A stretch of DNA of 64,000 bases from NCBI RefSeq assembly GCF_048892425.1, contig NZ_JBLZHU010000001.1, positions 866,623-930,622 on the forward strand. Direction: 5' to 3'. Below are positions 51,622 to 63,600 of the stretch, piece after piece. Every line of letters starts with the position of its first letter. The stretch's first letter is position 1. This DNA is from Pacificispira sp002696645 (GTDB lineage Bacteria; Pseudomonadota; Alphaproteobacteria; UBA8366; Aestuariispiraceae). The notes under the pieces are model-generated. The model was not told where the DNA came from and did not search any database. It worked only from the letters and a program-made list of their open reading frames with translations. The position numbers were made by a program, and so were the translations under genes.

Positions 51622-51659
51622 GGGAAAAGGCCTGATCCTAAAGATCAGACATTTTCCCC
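51621..51659. terminator. Bidirectional hairpin overlapping both convergent stop codons
   Basis: GGGGAAAA (51621-51628) pairs with TTTTCCCC (51652-51659), and CTGATC (51632-51637) pairs with GATCAG (51643-51648) around loop CTAAA, with a 3-nt internal loop on each side. The plus-strand TAG ends at 51621 and the minus-strand TGA lies at 51645-51647, so the hairpin covers both. The A- and T-tracts within the outer arms provide T-runs in both directions. Confidence 0.8.
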
Positions 51660-54600
51660 ATTCTGGTTCTGGTCCTGCAGAATGCTGTTGATATCGATGT
51701 TGGTCACGCCTTCCAGGCTGGCGACGGCGGTGAAGTGCGCGGCTTCTCCGTCTCCGCTGGTATTGACCATGACGGTGCTGTTGCCTGCGCCATCGTCTTC
51801 TATCTTCAGATAGTTGGCGATATCATCCACGTCATTCATGTTGACCACGCTGGAAACGTCCAAACGATCACCCTCGGCAATGTTGAAGTCGGTGATTGTG
51901 TCTATTCCATCGCCAGGGCTGCCCAGCACGAAGATATCCGCACCATCCCCGCCGCTCAGCAGATCGCTGCCTTTGCCGCCATCGATGCGATTGTCGCCGT
52001 CATCTCCAACCAATGTATCGTTGAAGTCGGACCCCAGCATGTTTTCAAAGTTGGCGATCTGATCGCCAGTGGCATCGCCGCCGGTGACCGTACCACTTTC
52101 GAAATTGATCGTGACGGCCTCATCGCTATCAGAATAATCCAATGTGTCGTTGCCGGCACCACCGTCCAGGGTGTCTGCGCCTGCGCCCCCTTGGATGCGG
52201 TTATCGCCTGCATCGCCGGTCAGAGTATCATCATGGGCGGACCCAGTGATGTTTTCTATACCGGTCAGGGAATCACCTTCTGCGTCGCCGCCCGAAACAA
52301 TACCGTTCTGGAAGTCGATGATAACGCCTTCGTCGCTGCTGGAGTAATCAATGGTATCGGATCCGGCACCACCATCAATCGTGTCGGCGCCAGTCCCACC
52401 ATTGATGACATCGTCGCCTGTGCCGCCATCTATGACATCATCACCCACGCCGCCAAAGATCGTGTCAGATCCTGCACCGCCGTCGATGGTATCTGCCATG
52501 CTGGGGCCGTATCCAGTATCAACCAATGTGATGTCGTCCAGCATCATACCACGGCCGCCATCTACATCGGCATTTGAGTTCTCAGCGAACTCCAGCCGCA
52601 TGCTCTCACCCGTGCCGGTAAACCGAACCGTCACTGTCTGCCAGTCCAGCGAGGAGTTGTTCTCCATATCATGCGTAAAGGTGCCCAGTGATGTCCCATT
52701 TGCCGAGACCAGCATTGAATTTACAGAGTCATCATAGCCGGGACGACCGGAATAGCTGAATGTCAGTTCATAGACGCGCCCGGCTTCGGTCTGAATATCC
52801 CGATAAATACTGGCAGCATCCGCATAGATGTCATCAGGATCTGTATTCAGCTCGATGTAGTTATGGCCGTCGGTTGCCGCACCAAAATTATCGGATGTAT
52901 CCGAACGAACCTCAATTTTATCGGAATTTGTCTGCCAACCATCTGAAGAGTCATGGAAGCCATCATTCTTATCTTCAAAGGTCGTATGGAACATCTCCGT
53001 TCTATCGGCGACTTGTGTGGTTCCAGAAAATACAGAGTCACCAGTAACAGACACGGTATCGAAGAAGATGTTTACTTCTTCATCCGACGTCGTCTTGCCT
53101 TCGTAGTAACCGCCCAGCGTGATCGTGTGTTCCCCGGCAGGCAGGCTGCCCAGATCCAGGGTTATCGTCTGCCAGCCGCTGTCATAATCGCTGCCGCCAT
53201 CGCCATCGCCTTCATATCGCATGACATAATCTTGGCCGCCTGCGCCTACCAATTGCCCGTCCACCGCAACCCGTACTTCTGCAGCCTCGTCGGATTCGGA
53301 ATCGGCGGGGTAAACCATTCTGACCTTGAATGTCAGGGTCGTATTTTCTGTCGCATCGTCAACATTGATTGTTGTCGTCCAACCACCGGACATATCGGAC
53401 ACAGAATTGTTGTTCTGGCCCCCCAGGGTCACAGAAAGCCCACCGCCGGTTTCCCCATTTGATGCGCCGCTGGCACCGGATTCATAATATCCGTTGCTGG
53501 TTCCAAACACACCGTCTGAATAAGTGAAGGACCCGCTGCCATTGCTGAAATCTTCAGACAGAAGCGTGGTGGACCCCGTTGTGTCATCGCCTTCGGAGGA
53601 AACGGTCAATCCGGATGCCAATGTGGCGGGTATTCCATTGGTATGCATCGCCGCAATCTGCTCCGCAGACAGCGGTTGATCCAGAAGGGTCGGGTTATCA
53701 ATCCTGCCGTTCAGATAATCCGTCAGATTGTTGGCGACATTATCGCCACTGTTGATTTGCGATGCCCCAAAGGTCCATGGATTTTCATTTTCCGACAGGT
53801 TCCAGTCGGAGGCGACGGAATCCACGGCGGTTCCATTAACGTAAAGCGTGACGGTTTCGCCATCCCAGGTGACGCTGGCATTTTGCCAGTCTTCGTAATT
53901 GATACTGCCGCCGCTCAACGTAAAGGATTCGTCTTCCGTCTGAACGCGCAATTCAACAACATGATTGGAATTGATGTTCAGGTCGAAATGCCCGCCATCA
54001 TCAAATCCTGACGAGTCCTTAGACGCCAACGTGCCATTATTCCAGGCGATGAAATCAATCGAAAATGTGCCCTTGGTCAGTTCCATGGCCTCGGAATGAG
54101 GCACAACAACATAGTCGCCACTGCCGTCAAACTGTGCCGAATTGCCATTTTTCCCGGTACTGCTTCCCGTGTCACCTTTAGCCGTACCGGTAATGCCATT
54201 CAGGGAGTCCGTGACCGTTTCATTGCTGCCCCAAGTCGTGTCCTCCATCGCAAAATGGAAGATTCCATTGACGGGGGTCTCGACAATTTCAGGGGGGGCA
54301 TTGGGATCGCCATCGCCATAGATCACGTCGTTGCCCGCCGAACCTACAATCGTATCTGCGCCTTCGGTGCCAATGTAGGTGCCACCTTGTACATCCGGCA
54401 CCGTAACGGTCAGACTTTGCGTAATGCTGGCCGTGTCGGATCCGTCCGTCGATGTCGCTGTTATAGACAGGTTGAAATCTTCGGTCCCAACGGGGAATTG
54501 AACGGTTAGGCCATCCAGTTCATCTGCTGTCAGAATGACCGATCCATCCGCCTGAACGTCACCGGCGGAGAAGATGGCCCCATCCGGAATACTATCCGCG

Positions 54601-57600
54601 CTGATTTGAATGCTCAGCGTTTCAGATCCATCAATATCAACCAGAGCGGACTGAATATTCAGTTCTGCGGTGAATGTCTGTAATGCGCCGGTCATGATGT
54701 CGGCGCTTGCCAGTTCTGCCCCATAGCTGTCGGTAACGGTTGCCGTGACGGTGTGAATGGCACCGTCAGGATAGGTTACGGTCAGACCTTCAGCTTGTTC
54801 CGGTGTTACTGTCCATGTGCCGTCAGCATTCTTGGTGCCAGCCGAAAGGACCGCATTATCGGGCAGATCAGAAATTGTCAGGCTGGTCGAAGTGTCAACA
54901 GTCTCCGGAATGCTGTAGGACCCATCCCCATTGGCAATCACGCCTTCAGGCAGGGTGCTATACAGAATATTGCCGCCCAGCGTTGTCCCATCCATCTGAA
55001 CGTTCAGTTCCTGTCCGCCGCCATTTTCCCAATAGACGATTTCAATTGGGTACAGGCCGTCTTCCGGGGCGTTAAAGCTGCCATTGCTTGTTTCAGGGCT
55101 GCGGTCGCTGACAAATTCTGTGACGGTTTCGCCACCAATTTTTAGGCGGAATCCATCATCACTGGTGACGCTGAAGTTATGACTGCCGGCTTCAATTTTG
55201 ATATAGCCCACAATCTTAACAACAAAGGTGTCTGCAGTGGCACCAGTGGTGCCTGTTGCGCCGCTGCCATCTGATCCCAGGAACCCTCCAACGGTGCTGC
55301 CGCCATCATAGTCAACGGTTGTTGCCGTGAAGGAAACGTCTGGTCCCCCCGCTGCGATCAGGGCATCGGCGGCGGACAGGGAATTCATTGAACCATTGGT
55401 ATCAAATATCTGTCCAGACAAGCCGCTACCCGCTGGTAGGTCATAAGGTCCTGTCGCGTTGGTAAGGCTATCCGAAAGGCTATCAGGAAGAGTTAGCGCA
55501 ACAGTGACGGAGTCGATAACGGCAGTGCTGCCCGACAGGGTCAGGCTGGGTGTGTCTGCATCGGGGTCAACAGATACCGACAGGGTTCCAGACTGTGTTG
55601 CCGTGCTGCTGCCATCCGTTGAGGTGACCGTGACGGATAGATCAAAGTCCTCATCGGAATTGCTCGGCGGCGTGATGGATAGATCGGCCAATTGTGCGGG
55701 CGTTAGAGTTGCCTCGCCATCCGTGATGGAAATCTCGGTGGTGCCAGACATCAAGACGGCCCCGTCAGGAATATCCCCGATCGTAATACTCAGTGTCTCA
55801 CCGGAATCATCGCTGTTGGCCGTGATATTCAAGGCAATCGCGTGGTCCTCGGTACCACTGGCTGCACTCACGGTCATATTGGGTGTATCTGCAACCGCAT
55901 TGACCGTGACCGGAATGGTGCCTTCGGTGGTTGCCGTGCTGGTGCCATCGGTGCTGGTCGCGGTTACAGTCAGGATGAAATCATCAGAACTGTTGGCGGG
56001 CGGTGTGATGGCCAAGGCCTCCAACTGGCCTGCCGCCAAGGTGGCAACACCTGCTGTGACTGCAATGGCGACACCATTGGCTGTCAGCGTCGCCCCATTG
56101 GGAATGCCGGATATCTCAACAGTCAGGGTCTCATCGGAATCAGACAATGCGGCGCTGATATCCAGATCAATTGCGCTGTCTTCATCCCCGCTGGCAGCGT
56201 GAACATCCAATTCCGGCGCATCGGCAACACCGGTCACCGTGATCGGAATGCTGCCAACCGTAGTCGCGGTATCAGTCCCATCGGTGCTGGTCGCTGTTAC
56301 GGTCAGGGTGAAATCGTCGCTGCTGTTTTCGGGCGGCGTGATGGTCAGATTGGCCAGTTGCGCCGGTGTTAAGTCGGCGACGCCATCATTCACAGTGATA
56401 ACTGTCTCACCAGATTTCAGAATAGCCCCGTCTGGAATGCCGCTGATCTCAACAGACAGGGTCTCGCTGTCATCGGTTAAGGCTGCCGAAAGATCCAGTT
56501 CAATCGCCGAATCCTCCACTCCCGCAGCCGCTTCAACTGATAATGTCGGCGCATCAGCAACACCCGTGACGGTAACCGGCAGGGTCGCTGTTGTCGTCGC
56601 GGTGTCACTGCCATCGGTGCTGGTGGCTGTGACTGTCAGATCGAAGTCTTCGCTGCTATTCGCAGGCGGGGTGATGGTAAGATTAGAAAGCTGAGCAGGC
56701 GTCAGCGTGGCAACACCATCGGTGACGGTCACAGTTTCACCATCGGCGGTCAGAATAGCCCCGTCGGGAATGCCGCTGATCTCAACAGACAGAGTCTCCG
56801 AGCCATCGGTGTCGGTGAGGGCAGAGGAGATATCCAGGGTAATGGCTGTGTCTTCACTGCCGCTTGCTGCATCGACAGAGAGCGTCGGTGCATCGGCAAC
56901 GGCATCAACGGTTACATCCAGTGTGTCGGTGACGGTGCTGGTATCGCCACTCTCGCCATCGGTCGTGGTCACCGCGACAGAGAGCGTGAAGTCTGCATCA
57001 CTGTCAGCCGCAGGGGTAATCGTCAGACCTTCCAACTCAGCCGGTGTTAGCGTGACAGAGCCATTCTCATTGACGGTCCCCGCAGACAAGGTTGCCCCGG
57101 CCGGGATATCGCTGATCGTGATGGAGGCACTATCACCGTCTTGAACACCGGTGACATCGATATCGAGTGCAATGGCGGTGTCTTCTGATCCAGCCGCATC
57201 CGCTGTTGCAACAGTCGCCGCATCGGCCACACCGGTAACCGACACAGGCAGGGTCGCTGTGGTGGTAGCAGTGTCACTGCCATCGGTGCTGGTGGCTGTG
57301 ACTGTCAGGTCAAAGTCATCGCTGCTGTTTGCTGGTGGGGTGATGGTGAGATTGGCAAGCTGCGCTGGCGTCAGCGTCGCAACACCATCGGTCACGGTCA
57401 CAGCTTCACCATCGGCAGTCAGCACAGCCCCTTCTGGGATACCGCTGATCTCAACAGACAGGGTCTCAGACCCATCAGTGTCGGTGAGGGCTGAACTGAT
57501 ATCCAGGGCAATGGCTGTGTCTTCACTGCCGCTTGCCGCATCGATAGAGAGCGTCGGTGCATCGGCAACGGCATCGACGGTGACATCCAGTGTGTCGGTG

Positions 57601-60600
57601 ACGGTGCTGGTATCGCCACTCTCACCATCGGTCGTGGTCACCGCGACAGAGAGCGTGAAGTCTGCATCACTGTCAGCCGCCGGCGTGATCGTCAGCCCCT
57701 CGAGTTCAGCAGGTGTCAGGGTGACAGAGCCATCCTCATTGACGCTCCCCGCAGACAGGGTTGCCCCAGCCGGGATATCACTGATCGTGATCGACGCGCT
57801 ATCGCCGTCTTGAACACCGGTGACATCGATATTGAGTGCAATAGCGGTATCTTCACTGCCAGCCGCATCCGCTGTCGCAACAGTCGCCGCATCGGCAACA
57901 CCCGTGACCGATACCGGCAACGTAGCTGTCGTCGTCGCGGTGTCGCTGCCATCGGTGCTGGTTGCGGTAACAGTCAGGTCAAAGTCATCGCTGCTGTTCG
58001 CCGGCGGCGTGATCGTCAGGTTCGCCAGTTGCGCCGGTGTCAACGTGGCAACACCATCGGTGACAGTGACGGCTTCACCATCGGCGGTCAGAACCGCGCC
58101 GTCTGGGATACCGCTGATCTCGACCGACAAAGTCTCGCTGTCATCGGTCAGTGCCGAGGAGATGTCCAGGGCAATGGCTGTATCTTCTGATCCCGAAGCC
58201 GCATCAACACTGAGCGTCGGTGCATCGGCAACGGCATCGACGGTGACATCCAGTGTGTCGGTGACGGTGCTGGTATCGCCACTCTCACCATCGGTCGTGG
58301 TGACCGCGACAGAGAGCGTGAAGTCTGCATCACTGTCGGCCGCCGGCGTGATCGTCAGCCCCTCGAGTTCAGCTGGTGTCAGCGTGACAGAGCCATCCTC
58401 ATTGACGGTCCCAGCAGACAGGGTTGCCCCCGTCGGAATATCACTGATCGTGATGGAAGCACTATCGCCGTCTTGAACACCGGTGACATCGATATCGATT
58501 GCAATGGCTGTGTCTTCTGATCCAGCCGCATCCGCTGTCGCAACAGTCGCCGCATCCGCAACACCGGTAACCGATACCGGCAGGGTCGCTGTTGTCGTCG
58601 CGGTGTCTGAACCATCGGTGCTGGTCGCGGTAACAGTCAGGTCAAAGTCATCACTGCTATTCGCAGGCGGCGTGATCGTCAGGTTCGCCAATTGCGCCGG
58701 TGTTAGCGTCGCAACACCATCGGTCACCGTGACGGCTTCACCATCTGCAGTCAGAACCGCGCCGTCTGGAATGCCACTGATCTCAACAGACAGGGTCTCG
58801 CTGTCATCGGTCAGTGCCGAGGAGATGTCCAGGGCAATGGCTGTGTCTTCGCTGCCGCTTGCTGCATCGACAGAGAGCGTCGGCGCATCGGCGACGCCGG
58901 TTACGGAGACGGGCAGGGTGGCCGTTGTCGTCGCCGTGTCGCTGCCATCGGTGCTGGTTGCGGTCACGGTCAGATCGAAGTCATCGCTGCTGTTCGCCGG
59001 TGGGGTGATCGTCAGGTTCGCCAGTTGCGCCGGCGTCAGCGTCGCGACACCATCGGTGACAGTGACGGCTTCACCATCGGCGATCAGCACGGCCCCGTCT
59101 GGGATCCCGCTGATCTCAACAGACAAGGTCTCCGAGCCATCGGTATCGGTGAGGGCTGAACTGATATCCAGGGCAATGGCTGTGTCTTCGGATCCCGAAG
59201 CCGCATCAACACTGAGCGTCGGTGTATCGGCTACCGCATCAACGGTGACATCCAGTGTGTCGGTGACGGTGCTGGTATCGCCACTCTCGCCATCGGTCGT
59301 GGTCACAGCAACAGAGAGCGTGAAGTCTGCATCACTGTCAGCCGCCGGCGTGATCGTCAGGCCTTCGAGTTCCGCTGGCGTCAGGGTGACGGAGCCATCC
59401 TCATTGACGGTCCCCGCCGACAGGGTTGCCCCGGTCGGGATATCACTGATCGTGATCGACGTACTATCGCCGTCTTGAACACCGGTAACAGCGATATCGA
59501 GCGCAATCGCTGTGTCTTCTGATCCAACCGCATCCGCTGTCGCAACAGTCGCCGCATCGGCAACACCGGTCACAGAGACCGGCAGGGTGGCCGTCGTCGT
59601 CGCGGTGTCGCTGCCATCGGTGCTGGTGGCAGTAACAGTCAGGTCAAAATCATCGCTGCTATTGGCTGGTGGTGTGATCGTCAGGTTCGCCAGTTGCGCC
59701 GGTGTCAGCGTCGCAACGCCATCGGTCACGGTGACAGCCTCACCATCTGCAGTGAGGACTGCGCCGTCTGGAATGCCGCTGATCTCAACAGACAGGGTCT
59801 CGCTGTCATCGGTCAGCGCAGAGCTGATATCCAGGGCAATGGCTGTATCTTCGGATCCCGAAGCCGCATCAGTAGAGAGGGTCGGCGCATCGGCGACGCC
59901 GGTGACAGAGACAGGCAGGGTCGCTGTTGTCGTGGCTGTATCTGAGCCATCGGTCGATGTGGCAGTAACCGTGAGGTCAAAATCATTGCTGCTGTTCGCC
60001 GGCGGGGTGATGGAGAGATTGGCAAGCTGAGCCGGCGTCAGCGTCGCAACGCCATCGGTCACCGTGACAGCCTCACCATCGGCGGTCAGAACCGCGCCGT
60101 CTGGAATGCCGCTGATCTCAACAGACAGGGTCTCAGATCCATCGGTATCGGTGAGGGCTGAACTGATATCCAGGGTAATGGCTGTGTCTTCACTGCCGCT
60201 CGCCGCTTCAACAGAGAGCGTCGGCGCATCCGCAACAGCATCGACGGTGACATCCAGCGTATCGGTAACAGTGCTGGTATCGCCACTCTCGCCATCGGTC
60301 GTGGTCACAGCAACAGAGAGCGTGAAGTCTGCATCACTGTCAGCCGCCGGCGTGATCGTCAGCCCCTCGAGTTCAGCAGGCGTCAGGGTGACAGAGCCAT
60401 CCTCATTGATGGTCCCCGCAGACAGGGTCGCCCCGGCCGGGATATCGCTGATCGTGATCGACGCGCTATCGCCGTCTTGCACACCAGTGACATCGATATT
60501 GAGTGCAATGGCGGTATCTTCATTGCCCGCCGCATCCGCTGTCGCAACAGTCGCCGCATCGGCAACACCGGTCACAGAGACCGGCAGGGTCGCTGTCGTC

Positions 60601-63600
60601 GTCGCGGTGTCGCTGCCATCGGTGCTGGTCGCGGTGACGGTCAGATCAAAGTCATCGCTGCTGTTGGCAGGCGGCGTGATGGAGAGATTGGCAAGCTGAG
60701 ACGGCGTCAGCGTCGCAACGCCATCGGTGACAGTAACCGCTTCACCATCGGCGGTCAGAACCGCGCCGTCGGGAATACCGCTGATCTCAACAGACAGGGT
60801 CTCTGATCCATCGGTGTCGGTGAGGGCTGAACTGATATCGAGCGCGATGGCTGTATCTTCCGACCCGCTCGCTGCATCAACAGAGAGCGTCGGTGTATCG
60901 GCTACCGCATCAACGGTGACATCCAGCGTATCGGTGACGGTGCTGGTATCGCCACCCTCACCATCGGTCGTGGTGACCGCGACAGAGAGCGTGAAGTCCG
61001 CATCGCTGTCCGCCGCCGGCGTGATCGTCAGGCCCTCGAGTTCAGCAGGTGTCAGGGTGACAGACCCATCCTCATTGACGGTCCCCGCAGACAGGGTTGC
61101 CCCAGCTGGGATATCACTGATCGTGATCGACGCGCTGTCACCGTCTTGAACACCGGTGACATCGATATTGAGTGCAATGGCGGTATCTTCATTGCCCGCC
61201 GCATCCGCTGTCGCAACAGTCGCCGCATCGGCAACACCGGTAACCGATACCGGCAGGGTCGCTGTTGTCGTCGCGGTGTCTGAACCATCGGTGCTGGTCG
61301 CGGTAACAGTCAGGTCAAAGTCATCACTGCTATTCGCAGGCGGCGTGATGGTCAGATTGGCCAGTTGCGCCGGCGTCAGCGTCGCGACACCATCGGTGAC
61401 AGTAACCGCTTCACCATCGGCGGTCAGAATAGCCCCGTCGGGAATGCCGCTGATCTCAACAGACAGGGTCTCAGATCCATCGGTGTCGGTGAGGGCTGAA
61501 CTGATATCGAGCGCGATGGCTGTATCTTCCGACCCGCTCGCTGCATCAACAGAGAGCGTCGGTGTATCGGCTACCGCATCAACGGTGACATCCAGCGTAT
61601 CGGTGACGGTGCTGGTATCGCCACTCTCACCATCGGTCGTGGTGACCGCGACAGAGAGGGTGAAGTCTGCATCACTGTCCGCTGCCGGCGTGATCGTCAG
61701 CCCCTCGAGTTCAGCAGGCGTCAGGGTGACAGAGCCATCCTCATTGATGGTCCCCGCAGACAGGGTCGCCCCGGCCGGGATATCGCTGATCGTGATCGAC
61801 GCGCTATCGCCGTCTTGAACACCGGTGACATCGATATCGATTGCAATGGCTGTATCTTCCGATCCAACCGCATCCGCTGTCGCAACAGTCGCCGCATCGG
61901 CAACACCGGTAACCGATACCGGCAGGGTCGCTGTTGTCGTCGCGGTGTCTGAACCATCGGTGCTGGTCGCGGTAACAGTCAGGTCAAAGTCATCACTGCT
62001 ATTCGCAGGCGGCGTGATGGTCAGATTGGCCAGTTGCGCCGGCGTCAGCGTCGCGACACCATCGGTGACAGTAACCGCTTCACCATCGGCGGTCAGAATA
62101 GCCCCGTCGGGAATGCCGCTGATCTCGACCGACAAGGTCTCGCTGTCATCGGTCAGTGCCGAGGAGATGTCCAGGGCAATGGCTGTATCTTCGTTGCCAC
62201 TCGCTGCATCAGTAGAGAGGGTCGGAGCATCGGCAACACCGGTAACCGACACAGGCAGGGTCGCCGATGTCGTGGCTGTATCTGAGCCATCGGTCGATGT
62301 GGCAGTAACCGTGAGGTCAAAATCATTGCTGCTGTTCGCCGGCGGGGTGATGGAGAGATTGGCAAGCTGAGCCGGCGTCAGCGTCGCAACACCATCGGTC
62401 ACCGTGACAGCCTCACCATCGGCGGTCAGAACCGCGCCGTCTGGAATGCCGCTGATCTCAACATACAAAGTCTCGCTGTCATCGGTCAGTGCCGAGGAGA
62501 TGTCCAGGGCAATGGCCGTATCTTCTGCCCCGCTTGCCGCATCGACAGAGAGCGTCGGTGCATCGGCAACGGCATCGACGGTGACATCCAGCGTATCGGT
62601 AACGGTGCTGGTATCGCCACTCTCGCCATCGGTCGTGGTCACCGCGACAGAGAGGGTGAAGTCTGCATCGCTGTCCGCCGCCGGCGTGATCGTCAGCCCC
62701 TCGAGTTCAGCAGGCGTCAGGGTGACAGAGCCATCCTCATTGACGCTCCCCGCAGACAGGGTTGCCCCAGCTGGGATATCACTGATCGTGATCGACGCAC
62801 TATCGCCATCCTGAACACCGGTGACATCGATATTGAGCGCAATGGCGGTATCTTCACTGCCCGCCGCATCCGCTGTCGCAACAGTCGCCGCATCGGCAAC
62901 ACCGGTCACAGAGACCGGCAGGGTCGCTGTCGTCGTCGCGGTGTCGCTGCCATCGGTGCTGGTCGCGGTAACAGTCAGGTCAAAATCATCGCTGCTGTTC
63001 GTCGGCGGCGTGATGGTTAGGTTCGCAAGCTGTGCCGGTGTCAGCGTCGCGACACCATCGGTCACCGTGACAGCCTCACCATCGGCCGTCAGAACCGCGC
63101 CGTCTGGGATACCGCTGATCTCAACAGACAGGGTCTCTGACCCATCAGTGTCGGTGAGGGCTGAACTGATATCCAGGGCAATGGCTGTGTCTTCGCTGCC
63201 GCTTGCCGCATCGATAGAGAGCGTCGGCGCATCCGCAACGGCCTCAATAGTGACATCCAGTGTGTCGGTGACGGTGCTGGTATCGCCACTCTCGCCATCG
63301 GTCGTGGTGACCGCAACAGAGAGGGTGAAATCCGCATCGCTGTCCGCCGCCGGCGTGATCGTCAGGCCTTCGAGTTCCGCTGGCGTCAGGGTGACGGAGC
63401 CATCCTCATTGACGGTCCCCGCAGACAGGGTTGCCCCAGCTGGGATATCACTGATCGTGATCGACGCGCTGTCACCGTCTTGAACACCGGTGACATCGAT
63501 ATTGAGTGCAATGGCGGTGTCTTCATTGCCCGCCGCATCCGCTGTCGCAACAGTCGCCGCATCTGCAACACCTGTCACAGAGACCGGCAGGGTGGCCGTC

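Noticed and set aside
58483..59478. 331-codon and several similar plus-strand open frames in the repeat array
   Set aside because: They recur with the repeat period and have a Ser/Val/Ala-rich repetitive composition; they are by-products of the codon use of the minus-strand repeats.
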